A stretch of DNA of 58,007 bases from Myxococcales bacterium (GTDB lineage Bacteria > Myxococcota > Kuafuiibacteriia > Kuafuiibacteriales > Kuafuiibacteriaceae): NCBI GenBank assembly GCA_019634385.1, contig JAHQVK010000099.1, forward strand, positions 1 through 58,007. The letters run 5' to 3'. Of this stretch, positions 37,259 to 46,263 are shown piece by piece (position 1 is the stretch's first letter; each line of letters starts with the position of its first letter). The notes beneath the pieces were generated by a model. That model saw only the letters and a program-made list of their open reading frames with translations, was not told the origin of the DNA and searched no databases. The position numbers and the translations under genes were made by a program.

Positions 37259-38971
37259 TTAGTAGAAAAACAAAGCAACCTCGAGCCGTTTCCCGCACAC
37301 TTTGGCTCGGGCCTTGCGGATTCGGTCGTAAGTATCAATCACGAACCGATCGTAGCCTGGGTGCCTCCCAAACCGAATGCCTTTAACCGCTCCTCGGCAC
37401 CGACGCGGAACCCGATATGGGCGGTAACGTAGCTTCTCCACGTCGACCACAAATCGTTCCGGTCGCCGATAGGTCCGCCTTCGGTAAATGCGCGTATAGC
37501 GATCGCGAAGATGAATCGTAAGCCGGCGAATGTGCTGGGGCGACCAGGTGTCGTCACATGGACAAAAAGGATCCGTCTGGCAGTTACATCGCTGTCGAGG
37601 TCGACGATGGCGAGGACGATGACCGTCATTCCGATAACGACGACGAGGATTGTCTCTGCGGTTGTCGCGAACCCAATCCCCGTAGTCCGCGTCATAGTAG
37701 TCATCTGCATAGTCGTTCTGACAATCGCTAACCGCCCGTTTTGCTTTCTCCCAGTTTGCAGTCACCACCGCCCGTTCCTGACGAGTCAGCGATGACCATG
37801 GTTTTCGCTTAGGGTGATCACCCAATCTCTCATTCGATGGTTGGCCTTGCTCTGTGAGACTCTCCGTCACTTCCTTCGCAGTGACCGATGCTTGCCCCGC
37901 TCCCAATGACCTCTGGCTACGACTCTTGGCGCGCCATGATGGCTCCGGTGCTGCCACACCTCCCAGGCTAGATACGCCACTTGCGAACCGCTTTCGCTCC
38001 GTTTCACGGTCACTCGAAGGAGAAAGAAAATTCTGAACCGCCGAGTGTGAAGGCCCTTCCGAAGGCCTAAATCCAGATGCTTTCGTAGTAGGAAGCAAAT
38101 TCACCGACCGTCCCGATGTTTGGATGGGTGTTGGCGCGTCCTGCAGCTTACTGGGTGCCGTGCGGCCCACTAGTCGATCATGCGCCGCCGGCGTCAGCAG
38201 GGTATGCCTAACCGCCATGAGCACTTCACCCGCCCTCAGCGGTCCCTTTAGAAGAACCAAAAGCCCCACCGTCATCACCGCCAAAGCCGCCAGGGTATAA
38301 AGCAAGCCCGAAAGAAGCGACAGTGAGCGAACCCATACTTTCACTTTTAACAACCCTCTCCGATAACAATCAAACCAAGTAGGCGTTGCTGCAGCGTCGT
38401 TGGTAAGCCTATCTGGACCTGAACCTAGAACCTCCGCAACATTAGGTGTTCTTGGCGCCTTCATCGGGAAAACGACTGGCTCCGCGCCGAAACTTCGCTT
38501 TTCCTGCAGGAGGACCGAAGACCCGAGCGTAGAAGTCGCGAGAGGCCCATCAAAGCCCGTGGGCTCTCCTTCGTCCGGTTCCGACTGTAAAGGCATGTGC
38601 ACGCGCGTAGAAATCGCGTCACGGAGCAAACTTTTGGTGTCCGCGGAAACATCAATAAACCGAACACCAAAGCCACTCCCCAGGACTGATGATCGGTTGT
38701 CTACGACCTCAGCCACCGGGACATACGCCGTCTCCGTATCACCAATGGGAACCTCCACCGCGAATCGAGCGCCAACCCTTACCTCCCGCTCAGAATCGAT
38801 AAACAAGCCCCCGGTCGAAAAATCTCGGGCGGAGACGGTTGCATATGGCATCCCACCTGGTGGTCCGATACGAACCGGACGTTCCAACGGAGCCCTCGGG
38901 CTCTCACGACGCTCAGCTGGTGCGCTCGCTACCGGTGCCCAAGTCGGAAGATCGGATCGCTCTTCATCCAT
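37259..38971 (-). CDS. PilZ domain - membrane - AMIN-like protein
   Basis: 570 residues from the ATG at 38971 with GGAG six bases upstream. PilZ domain at about 20-122 with the c-di-GMP motifs RRESPR and DFSTGGLF (D50-x-S-x-x-G). A membrane segment at about 216-242 (LSLLSGLLYTLAALAVMTVG) is followed by a Ser/Pro linker, an extremely Arg/Tyr/Asp-rich stretch (about 430-480) and an AMIN-like end (RFVVDVEKLRYR, YDRFVIDTYDRI). The topology puts PilZ inside the cell and AMIN in the periplasm, so it could convey c-di-GMP state to the envelope. Next to an EAL gene (divergent) and cotranscribed with the aminotransferase. Confidence 0.75.
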   Translation of the reverse strand: MDEERSDLPTWAPVASAPAERRESPRAPLERPVRIGPPGGMPYATVSARDFSTGGLFIDSEREVRVGARFAVEVPIGDTETAYVPVAEVVDNRSSVLGSGFGVRFIDVSADTKSLLRDAISTRVHMPLQSEPDEGEPTGFDGPLATSTLGSSVLLQEKRSFGAEPVVFPMKAPRTPNVAEVLGSGPDRLTNDAAATPTWFDCYRRGLLKVKVWVRSLSLLSGLLYTLAALAVMTVGLLVLLKGPLRAGEVLMAVRHTLLTPAAHDRLVGRTAPSKLQDAPTPIQTSGRSVNLLPTTKASGFRPSEGPSHSAVQNFLSPSSDRETERKRFASGVSSLGGVAAPEPSWRAKSRSQRSLGAGQASVTAKEVTESLTEQGQPSNERLGDHPKRKPWSSLTRQERAVVTANWEKAKRAVSDCQNDYADDYYDADYGDWVRDNRRDNPRRRYRNDGHRPRHRRPRQRCNCQTDPFCPCDDTWSPQHIRRLTIHLRDRYTRIYRRRTYRRPERFVVDVEKLRYRPYRVPRRCRGAVKGIRFGRHPGYDRFVIDTYDRIRKARAKVCGKRLEVALFFY

Positions 38972-39202
38972 TTCGAGCTCCAACGGTACCCATTATGTGA
39001 ATCAAATCCATTTTTTGCGCCCTTGCTGTTACGAAATCTAGACCATCAACCCCGCAAGGTTATCGCCCCGGCAAGCCCTCTAGTTTCCTTCGTCAGGCGT
39101 GAATACCCCTACGAAAAAATTTCATCAGCCAACGGTCATCGCAATTCAACAAAGGTCACCTCGACCCCATCGCTAAAGGTGTGCTTACGTACTCTGCGTT
39201 CC

Positions 39203-40297
39203 ATGAAAGCGGACGTGTACGCTAGTATGGCACTGCCGGATCCCATGAGAGGTGCCGGACGTCTGTTCCTGTGGCCGAATGATCCAGGCACGGCTAGGGA
39301 GCTTGAAGCGGTAGCGCTCCGACTCGGACGTCGACTCGACAAATTCGAGCGTGATGGTTGTGTCGCCCTCCACACGGACGAGCGCGATGCAGTGCTCATC
39401 CTCGACACACTACGGAGATACCTTGATGCTCACGCTCTAACAAGAACCCGAGCAGTTTTTAAAGTAGGTATGGGTACTCCATCTCTAGCTGATTTTCCCC
39501 GAGCGAATAGCTTAGATACCTTTGTTGGCTACGCAAGGGGCAAATGGCTAGGGGAAATGATCGACAGTCGCCGACTCACAGCCTGGTTTCAACCCATCGT
39601 AAATGCGCAAAATCCCGAAAAAGTAGAAGCCTGGGAGGCCCTCGCACGAGGTCGAAGCCACAACTCATCAGTCGCAGAGGTGGTACTACCGTGCCGTCTT
39701 ATCTCTGCAGCCAAAGATGCCGGCATGCTCGCCACCTTTGACCGACATATTCACCAGCAAGCGCTGGAAGCCTTTGACTTGCCGGACGGTGCCATGCACG
39801 GGCTTTTCTTAAACGTCACTACCTCTACCCTGGAAAATCCAGAGTTTTGCCTCACCCAGCTCCACCATGCTTGTTTACAAGCCGACCTCCAACCATCTCG
39901 GATTACCCTGGAGATTATCGAGAGCGAAACGATCATCAGCCTGGATCGAGTCCAAGATATCCTCACTATCGCCCGAGCGTTGGGATTCGGATTGGCCCTT
40001 GATGATCTTGGTGCTGGCTACTCAAACCTCAATCTTATTCACCAACTTCGCCCTGATATTGTGAAGCTGGACATGGCTCTGGTTCGAAATATCCATACTG
40101 ACCCATATAAGGCTGTACTCGCTCAGAAAATCTTAGAGGCTACCCATAGCCTTGGGGTCCACACCGTAGCGGAAGGTGTGGAGTGTGAAGAAGAGCTGGA
40201 ATGGCTAGCTGCACACGATGTCAACTTTGTTCAGGGCTACTTTATCGCCCGGCCCACACCTTCGCCCCGCCTTCTCCCTCTGCCAACTTTTGTCTGA
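39203..40297 (+). CDS. EAL-domain cyclic-di-GMP phosphodiesterase
   Basis: About 364 residues from the ATG at 39203; the frame is open from 39023 and the start is uncertain because no good ribosome-binding site is visible. An N-terminal 115 residues of unknown type (ARELEAVALRLGRRLDKFER) precede the EAL domain: WEALARG (145-147), FLNVTTSTL, LEIIESE, LDDLGAGYSNL, VKLDMALV, VAEGVE and VQGYFIARP. All metal and catalytic positions are present, so it should hydrolyse c-di-GMP. Divergent from the PilZ gene. Confidence 0.87.
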   Translation: MKADVYASMALPDPMRGAGRLFLWPNDPGTARELEAVALRLGRRLDKFERDGCVALHTDERDAVLILDTLRRYLDAHALTRTRAVFKVGMGTPSLADFPRANSLDTFVGYARGKWLGEMIDSRRLTAWFQPIVNAQNPEKVEAWEALARGRSHNSSVAEVVLPCRLISAAKDAGMLATFDRHIHQQALEAFDLPDGAMHGLFLNVTTSTLENPEFCLTQLHHACLQADLQPSRITLEIIESETIISLDRVQDILTIARALGFGLALDDLGAGYSNLNLIHQLRPDIVKLDMALVRNIHTDPYKAVLAQKILEATHSLGVHTVAEGVECEEELEWLAAHDVNFVQGYFIARPTPSPRLLPLPTFV

Positions 40298-40298
40298 T

Positions 40299-40385
40299 TA
40301 GGGGCGGGTCCTTACCCTCCGGCTGCGGAGATGACGCCGCATCCCGCGTTTGTGAGGGGCCGACCACAGAGGAGGGGACTGAATG
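40299..40385 (+). mobile_element. R1 element copy h, truncated
   Basis: Left half of R1 only, starting at TTAG one base after the EAL gene stop: GGGGCGGGTCCTTACCCTCC, GCGGAGATGACGCCGCATCC. The right half is absent. It is followed by about 55 bp of unassigned DNA and an R2 copy. Confidence 0.78.
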
Positions 40386-40440
40386 AGGGATGGCAACGCA
40401 ACCTCCCTACTCTTCCGGGGTGAAGATCTCTTAGATGCTC

Positions 40441-40616
40441 TAGCAGGCCATCGGAAAAGTGGGATGGGTGATCCGCGAAGGTTCTTTTCCGTGCAACGCT
40501 CTGGATGAAGAGGGCGCATACCGGGCGTATGCAACCGATGAAAGGCGAAGCCGGTCCGGACGTTCCACGGAAAAGGACCCGCGAAGCGCCTAACTCACTT
40601 TTCCGATGGCCTGCTA
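40441..40616 (-). mobile_element. R2 element copy 2
   Basis: 176 bp, CTAG at both ends, same terminal repeats as copy 1. Internal TTCTTTTCCGTGCAACGCTC and GAGCGTTCC-type arms. On the minus strand it continues the open frame of the small gene behind the carbonic anhydrase gene. Confidence 0.85.
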
Positions 40617-40827
40617 GAACAGGAACACCCTCACGTAGGCGCCCACAATTTCCAGCCCGTGGGGATAGTTTTCGAAACCAATGCCGTTGGGCGGTGAGCA
40701 CATTAATGACCGTTCTGACCACCACCGTGCCCCCCAGCGTGAAGGCCCAGGCTTCCAGCTGCATGCGACGCAGAATCCGCAACTCACGCGGCTCTTGTTC
40801 GTTGGTGTTTCCTACCTCAAAGCTCAT
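40614..40827 (-). pseudogene. Small coupled gene behind gamma-CA, probably frameshifted
   Basis: ATG at 40827 overlaps the last 11 bp of the carbonic anhydrase gene. The first 46 residues (MSFEVGNTNEQEPRELRILR, then a hydrophobic AWAFTLGGTVVVRTVINVL) look genuine. After about 40690 the starting frame becomes Arg-rich and runs through the R2 element to 40312 (171 codons). The +1 frame instead gives GIGFENYPHGLEIVGAYVRV FLF and stops at TAG within the CTAG where R2 begins. The second reading looks more protein-like and ends precisely at the element, so I favour a +1 frameshift, mutational or programmed, in a gene of about 71 codons. Function unknown; perhaps a small membrane partner of the carbonic anhydrase. 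Confidence 0.5.
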
Positions 40828-41359
40828 CAGTGGTTTGACGATACTGCTCAGCCAACAAGGCATAGTTCTGAGAGGAATATGTAAGATGAGACAGCTCATC
40901 TTCACGAAGGGCCCGAACCATCTGTGCCGGTCGTCCCGCCCAGAGTTGACGGGGGAGTACCCGTTTTCTCGGAGTGACGAGCGCACCGGCAGCAACCATG
41001 GCTTCCGATTCAACAACTACCCCGTCCATCACCACCGCATCCATGCCAACGAAACAGCGATCTTCCAGAGAGCAGGCATGGAGCAAAGCCCGATGTCCAA
41101 TCGTAACTTGCGCTCCAATTTTCGTAGGCATACAGCCCGTTCCATCACGATCATGATTTACATGGACAACCGTTCCATCCTGAATATTGGTGTCCGCCCC
41201 CACTTCGATGCCGCACACGTCTCCCCTTAGGATACACCCATACCAGACCGAGGCTCGAGGCCCCACGGTCACATCACCAATAATCACCGCAGTCTCTGCT
41301 ACAAATGCCGTCGGATCAATCTTTGGAATCTTCCCATTGAAGCTACGAATAAGCGCCAC
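40817..41359 (-). CDS. Gamma-class carbonic anhydrase family protein
   Basis: 180 residues, left-handed beta-helix of hexapeptide repeats (IIGDVTVGPRASVWYGCILR) and a C-terminal helix. Zinc-binding His are H66 (VVHVNHD), H89 and H94 (TIGHRALLHACSL), the CamH/YrdA arrangement. Lacks the acidic loop of Cam from Methanosarcina, so activity may be low or cryptic. ATG at 41359. The small gene downstream overlaps it; an R3 copy occupies the divergent space before thiD. Confidence 0.9.
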   Translation of the reverse strand: MALIRSFNGKIPKIDPTAFVAETAVIIGDVTVGPRASVWYGCILRGDVCGIEVGADTNIQDGTVVHVNHDRDGTGCMPTKIGAQVTIGHRALLHACSLEDRCFVGMDAVVMDGVVVESEAMVAAGALVTPRKRVLPRQLWAGRPAQMVRALREDELSHLTYSSQNYALLAEQYRQTTDEL

Positions 41360-41402
41360 CTGTATTCAGTATCGTCATCCGAATGCTCCGTCATCTATCC
41401 TC

Positions 41403-41581
41403 TAGCAGCCGGTTGATTTAGCCCTGTGTGTAGCTATCGAGCCCGGCTTTTCGTGAAACGCTCTGACGACGAGGCGAGCGCACCTGGCGGTACGCGACCG
41501 AGGAGAGACTTTTCGTGGTCAGGACGTTTCACGGAAAGACCGGCCGATAGATGCGGGCAGGGCTAGATCAACCGGCTGTTA
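41403..41581 (+). mobile_element. R3 element copy 3
   Basis: 179 bp between CTAG (41402-41405) and TTAG (41579-41582). The best-preserved R3 copy: AGCAGCCGGTTGATTTAGCC and GGGCTAGATCAACCGGCTGT ends, GCGCACCTGGCGGTACGCG centre. It lies between the divergent starts of the carbonic anhydrase gene and thiD. Confidence 0.87.
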
Positions 41582-41654
41582 GCGCCCATTCTGGTTACCG
41601 AGTACATAAGCCGATGACTTCTATTTTGGTTGCTGGAGAGTATAGAATGCAACT

Positions 41655-42473
41655 GTGACCATCCCTAATGCTCTCACGATCGCCGGCTCTGATTCTGGGG
41701 GTGGTGCCGGAATCCAAGCCGATCTTAAAACAATGAGCGCCCGTGGTGTTTTCGGATGCTCGGTCATCACTGCCCTCACTGCCCAAAACACGGAACGAGT
41801 AAGCGCTATCCACCATGTCACTCCCAGCTTCGTCGAAGCGCAACTGGATGCAGTTCTGAGTGATATTCACATTTCCGCCGTAAAAATAGGCATGCTCGGG
41901 TCGGCAGCTATCACTGAAGCGATTGCAAGAAGGCTAAGGCAGCACAATCCACCAAACATTGTTGTAGATCCGGTGATGGTCGCCCAAAGCGGGGATCGAC
42001 TTCTTCAAAAAAGTGCGCTGGAAGCCCTTCGGGCAGAACTGATTCCCTCCGCACATATCCTCACCCCCAACCTCCCGGAGGCGGGAGCTCTACTTGACCG
42101 ACCCGAACCCAAAACGCCTGAAGAAATGCTCGCCCTCGGCCAACAGCTGCACACCCTGGGCAGCACATGGGTGCTGATTAAGGGCGGTCACTCCTCAGAT
42201 CCTCACCACAGCACGGATCTCTTGATTGGACCAGAGGAGACCATTTGGTTGGAGGGACCTCGGATCGACACCCCAAATACTCACGGGACTGGCTGCACCT
42301 TGTCCAGCGCCATTGCGGCTGAGCTAGCCAAAGGGAGCACCATCTCCGAGGCGGTTCACGTCGCAAAAGCCTACGTCACAGAGGCCATTCGACACGCCGG
42401 CGACCTAAAGGTGGGCTTTGGGCAAGGACCGGTTCACCACTTCCACGGGTTTTCTTTCCCTTCAGCACCCTAG
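41655..42473 (+). CDS. thiD: Hydroxymethylpyrimidine/phosphomethylpyrimidine kinase
   Basis: Phosphorylates HMP and HMP-P in thiamine synthesis. 272 residues from a GTG at 41655. Ribokinase fold with [43 protein letters not shown], and the anion-hole/catalytic [18 protein letters not shown]. No TPP riboswitch in the 73 bp between R3 and the start. The following gene, gatB, starts within about 25 bp. Confidence 0.95.
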   Translation: MTIPNALTIAGSDSGGGAGIQADLKTMSARGVFGCSVITALTAQNTERVSAIHHVTPSFVEAQLDAVLSDIHISAVKIGMLGSAAITEAIARRLRQHNPPNIVVDPVMVAQSGDRLLQKSALEALRAELIPSAHILTPNLPEAGALLDRPEPKTPEEMLALGQQLHTLGSTWVLIKGGHSSDPHHSTDLLIGPEETIWLEGPRIDTPNTHGTGCTLSSAIAAELAKGSTISEAVHVAKAYVTEAIRHAGDLKVGFGQGPVHHFHGFSFPSAP

Positions 42474-42494
42474 CCCTCTCGAAACTTGCCGCCG

Positions 42495-44000
42495 ATGTAT
42501 ACTGGTCCTAGTGTCAGCCATCATATGGGCATCCCGACCACGTTGACCGAAGTGCTTAGAACCTATGAGCCGGTGATCGGTCTCGAAGTGCACGCTCAGT
42601 TGCGCACGGAGTCAAAACTCTTCTGCGGCGCACCCAATCGCTACGATCCAGAACAGCCCAATCAAGCGGTGACGGAATACTGCGCGGGCCTACCTGGACA
42701 ACTTCCGGTACTCAACGTCCAGGCGGTCGACATGGCCATCACCGCCGGCCTCGCACTTGAATGCACCATTCGCACACACAGTGTGTGGGCTCGAAAACAA
42801 TACTTCTATCCCGATCTTCCCAAAGGTTACCAAATTTCCCAGTACGATAAACCAATATGTGAAGGCGGGAGGTTAGTCATCCGCGATGAGCAAGGTGAAC
42901 AACGAACCATTGGTATCACCCGCATTCATATGGAGGAAGACGCCGGAAAAAGCATCCACGTAAAGGGACGTCCTTACTCACTCGTCGACTACTCTCGTGC
43001 TGGCGTCCCCCTGATCGAAATTGTATCCGACCCCGATTTGCGCTCTGCTCAGGAGGCCACTCAATACCTACGCGAACTCCGGTCAATTCTACGGACGCTT
43101 GGGGTGTGTGATGGAAACATGGAGCGGGGTAATTTTAGATGCGACGCAAATGTATCTATCCGTCCTCGAGGTCAGACTAGTCTCGGAGAACGCGTTGAAC
43201 TAAAGAATATCAACTCTTTCCGTTTCGTGGAACAGGCCATCGAAATCGAAATCATCCGCCATGCTCAAGTCTTGGAGCAAGGCGGAACAATATCTCAAGA
43301 GACCAGACTATTTGATCCGGACCGCAAGCAAACCAGAACTATGCGCAGCAAAGAGGAAGCGGAGGACTATCGATACTTTCCGGATCCAGACCTACCGCCG
43401 TTGGTGGTCAGTGAAAGCCATGTCAATGAGTTGCGTGAGATTCTTCCCGAGCTACCTGCAAATCGCCGTCAACGATGGATGAATACTTGGAATATCCCTG
43501 AGGAGCACGCGATCAGCTTTGCTGAGGAACGAGCGCTTGCCGACTTCTTCGATGCCGCAGTAGGTAGCCAAGCAACCCTTGCTCCAGCCATCGCTAATCT
43601 TATAAAGACAGAGATTCTCCGCGAACTCAAGGACACACCGGAGGCCATCGCCGAAAGCAAACTCAAACCGGAAGATCTCCGTACCCTTATCGTCCACCGA
43701 GAAGAGGGCAAAATTTCTTCATCACAGGCGAAAAAAATCTTCGCTAAACTATGGAAAGGCGCCGGTTCAATAGAAGCTTTGCTCAAAGCGGAAGGCGAGC
43801 AGATTCAGGATCTTAGTGTGCTAACACCCATCATCGAAGCTTTGATTCAGGCCAACCCCAAACAAGCTGAGCAACTCAAAGCCGGTCAGAGCAAACTTGC
43901 TGGCTATTTCGTCGGCCAGGTAATGAAACAAACCAAAGGCCAAGCAGATCCTGCCCTCGTTCAAAAACTTCTCACCAAAGCACTCGAGAAGATGGGGTAA
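42495..44000 (+). CDS. gatB: Asp-tRNA(Asn)/Glu-tRNA(Gln) amidotransferase subunit B
   Basis: Subunit of GatCAB that amidates misacylated tRNAs. About 501 residues; the start is ambiguous (TTG 42486, ATG 42495 or ATG 42525, none with a clear ribosome-binding site). YEPVIGLEVHAQLRTESKLF and CAGLPGQLPVLN begin the catalytic cradle; RAGVPLIEIVSDPD and CDANVSIRP are conserved; the C-terminal YqeY-like tail follows (LAGYFVGQVMKQTKGQADP). gatA and gatC are not in the window. Confidence 0.95.
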   Translation: MYTGPSVSHHMGIPTTLTEVLRTYEPVIGLEVHAQLRTESKLFCGAPNRYDPEQPNQAVTEYCAGLPGQLPVLNVQAVDMAITAGLALECTIRTHSVWARKQYFYPDLPKGYQISQYDKPICEGGRLVIRDEQGEQRTIGITRIHMEEDAGKSIHVKGRPYSLVDYSRAGVPLIEIVSDPDLRSAQEATQYLRELRSILRTLGVCDGNMERGNFRCDANVSIRPRGQTSLGERVELKNINSFRFVEQAIEIEIIRHAQVLEQGGTISQETRLFDPDRKQTRTMRSKEEAEDYRYFPDPDLPPLVVSESHVNELREILPELPANRRQRWMNTWNIPEEHAISFAEERALADFFDAAVGSQATLAPAIANLIKTEILRELKDTPEAIAESKLKPEDLRTLIVHREEGKISSSQAKKIFAKLWKGAGSIEALLKAEGEQIQDLSVLTPIIEALIQANPKQAEQLKAGQSKLAGYFVGQVMKQTKGQADPALVQKLLTKALEKMG

Positions 44001-44049
44001 TCCAAACAAAGATAGCGAACTCGATCCCGAGACTGCTAAGACCACAGAT

Positions 44050-45060
44050 ATGAAGCCCTCCAACTTTCGTCCGGTTGCGTACGACGGCGGTGTGCTAACC
44101 CTCCTCGACCAAACCAGGCTGCCTCAGGATGAAATTTACGAGCAATTCAAAACTGTTGAGGCCATTGCTCTCGCCATTGAGCACATGGTTGTTCGGGGTG
44201 CCCCGGCGATAGGCCTAGCCGCTGCTTATGGTATCGTGGTCGCCGCTCATCGCGGCACACCCTTATCCGAGGCCGATGCGCGGCTACGTCGTACTCGCCC
44301 GACCGCAGTGAATTTGTTCTGGGCTTTGGACCGCATGAAGCACGTGTGGCTTCAAGGCACAGACATTCAACCCCTAGAAGACGAAGCCCATGCCATCCAC
44401 CAAGAAGACGCAGCCAACTGCTTGCGCATCGGGGAGGTTGGGGCGGAGTTTATCCCGGACGACGCAACTATCCTCACTCATTGCAACGCGGGCGCGCTCG
44501 CTACCGCCGAATATGGAACAGCCCTTGCCGTCATTCGCGCCGCTCACAGTCAAGGAAAACGCATTCGAGTACTCGCGGATGAAACTCGACCTTGGCTACA
44601 AGGGGCTAGACTCACTACCTGGGAACTCATGAGGGACGGCATCAACGTGACCCTTATCTGCGATAGTGCGGTGGCTCATCTCGCCGGCCGAGGAGAGATT
44701 AGCTGCGCCATAACTGGTGCTGACCGCATCGCAAAGAACGGCGACGTAGCCAACAAGATCGGCACCAGAGGAGTTGCTTGCATCTTGCAGATGCACGAAC
44801 TCCCTTTTTACGTTGCCGCACCATGGTCAACGATCGACCTCAGTCTAGAGACTGGAGCGCAGATCGCTATCGAAGAGCGAAGTGAGCAAGAGGTAACCCA
44901 TATCGCCAATCACCGAACGGCACCGGAAGGGGTTGCGGCCCGGAACCCAGCGTTTGATATCACCCCTGCTGCGTGGGTGAGCAATCTCTTTACGGAGCGA
45001 GGCGCAACCGGCCAAAACATCGCTCACGGACTGGCCTCGATCTCGTCACCGACGCTCTAG
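44050..45060 (+). CDS. mtnA: S-methyl-5-thioribose-1-phosphate isomerase
   Basis: Converts MTR-1-P to MTRu-1-P in methionine salvage. 336 residues. Family motifs: MVVRGAPAIGLAAAYG, C145 in LTHCNAGALAT, and D225 in CAITGADRIAKNGDVANKIG. The loop usually reading DNMAxH is CDSAVAH here. No other mtn gene is nearby. Its last 15 bp overlap the convergent acyltransferase gene. Confidence 0.95.
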   Translation: MKPSNFRPVAYDGGVLTLLDQTRLPQDEIYEQFKTVEAIALAIEHMVVRGAPAIGLAAAYGIVVAAHRGTPLSEADARLRRTRPTAVNLFWALDRMKHVWLQGTDIQPLEDEAHAIHQEDAANCLRIGEVGAEFIPDDATILTHCNAGALATAEYGTALAVIRAAHSQGKRIRVLADETRPWLQGARLTTWELMRDGINVTLICDSAVAHLAGRGEISCAITGADRIAKNGDVANKIGTRGVACILQMHELPFYVAAPWSTIDLSLETGAQIAIEERSEQEVTHIANHRTAPEGVAARNPAFDITPAAWVSNLFTERGATGQNIAHGLASISSPTL

Positions 45061-45744
45061 CAGTCCAGCCATAACCTGGGTAGCTCTGACATGAAGCTCG
45101 TCGATCTGTTTGTCCATATTATCTATCTCTAGTTTGGGCGCCACGATGGGCGGGGCGACATAGTGTACCAGAGGTACCTTACGAGGCACCGGTAGTCCTC
45201 CTCGCCCCTTAGCTATAGGTAGTGGCCATCGGAAATTGTCATACACCCACTCTGTCAGTGGATGAGAATTAACTTCAAACAGCTCATCCGCCCTAGGGCA
45301 AGCAGCCAAAACCATCGGAACTTGCATCTCGAGCGCTAGCCGTACAAACCCTCTCCTTTTCTCCCAACGAAATTGATACCGCTCCGAACTGGGCCGGAGC
45401 GCTTCTCTCATACCCCCTGGAGCAACAAGTACAAGCTTTCCTTCGGACAACAACCTACGCCCGGCCTCTGGCGACGCTGGAAGTAATCCCAATCGATGGG
45501 AGGCTGCTCTTAGGCCGGGGGAAAATAGTCGATTGTGTCCAAGCCCCGCCGGAGCTCGACCCGTCCGGTGCCAAATCTCAACGGCAAGTAGCATACTGTC
45601 ATAAGTTGCCAAACTATGATGCAACACAAGAAGCGCCGGGCCAGTGACAGGCACATACTCCAACCCTTCCACTCGGTAGTTATGGTACCGTTGCAGGCGG
45701 TCAAGTATGCGAGAAATCCAAGGGGCTAAGGTCTCACTCACCAT
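45046..45744 (-). CDS. TMEM68/DGAT-like glycerolipid acyltransferase
   Basis: 232 residues. The catalytic motif HHSLATYD (H43, D49) has the five-residue spacing of MGAT/TMEM68-type acyltransferases, not the HxxxxD of PlsC, and VAPGGMREALRPSSERYQFR then WEKRRGFVRLA matches the PGG-REA/KRRGF block of that family. It lacks an obvious membrane anchor. Start ATG 18 bp after exbD2, so it is the fourth gene of the exbB operon. Overlaps the mtnA end by 15 bp. Confidence 0.82.
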   Translation of the reverse strand: MVSETLAPWISRILDRLQRYHNYRVEGLEYVPVTGPALLVLHHSLATYDSMLLAVEIWHRTGRAPAGLGHNRLFSPGLRAASHRLGLLPASPEAGRRLLSEGKLVLVAPGGMREALRPSSERYQFRWEKRRGFVRLALEMQVPMVLAACPRADELFEVNSHPLTEWVYDNFRWPLPIAKGRGGLPVPRKVPLVHYVAPPIVAPKLEIDNMDKQIDELHVRATQVMAGLLERR

Positions 45745-45762
45745 GGTTGTGCCATCCAGTCC

Positions 45763-46263
45763 CTACCTAGCCACCGCGAAGCGGAACTTTGTAAATCCCA
45801 CTCGGGCACAGGTCTTCATCACTTTATCGATCGTCTCGAATTGCAGTCTTTTGTCACCAATAAACAAAACAACCTCATCCGCATCTCGAGGTCGCTCGTT
45901 CCTCGCCAGCCGTTGTGCTCTAACTCTACGCAGAGTCTGCTCTAGACTAGGAATAAATGCCCCCTCAACCACCTCAACAAATCGTCCATTCTGTAAATCA
46001 GCCACCGGTTCATCCTCAACATACAAGCCATTAAGCCCAACAGCCACCGACAATGACATGCGCAGCGAGAGCTCCGATGTAGACGATGGTAGTTGAACGG
46101 TCTCCTCAGAGACCAGTTCCAACGACTGGGCTCCAAAACTCGCCAGCAAGAAAAATAGGATGTTGGACAAGATATCAAGCAATGCCGTAAGATTGAGCCG
46201 GCCATATGCCTCGTTCTCACCAGAGGTTCTAAATGGGCTTTTCTTAGGTCTCGAAAAACTCAT
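45763..46263 (-). CDS. ExbD/TolR-family protein (second copy)
   Basis: 166 residues. One membrane segment with the proton-conducting Asp, D30 in LTALLDILSNILFFLLASFG, and a periplasmic domain (about 50-166). The start ATGA overlaps the stop of the preceding exbD. Sister of the next gene, not a duplicate of it in sequence. Works with ExbB to convert proton-motive force to mechanical work; no TonB or TolA is encoded here. Confidence 0.88.
   Translation of the reverse strand: MSFSRPKKSPFRTSGENEAYGRLNLTALLDILSNILFFLLASFGAQSLELVSEETVQLPSSTSELSLRMSLSVAVGLNGLYVEDEPVADLQNGRFVEVVEGAFIPSLEQTLRRVRAQRLARNERPRDADEVVLFIGDKRLQFETIDKVMKTCARVGFTKFRFAVAR

Noticed and set aside
41582-41654. Possible TPP riboswitch upstream of thiD
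   Set aside because: The gap after R3 is only 73 bp and none of the conserved thi-box sequences is present.
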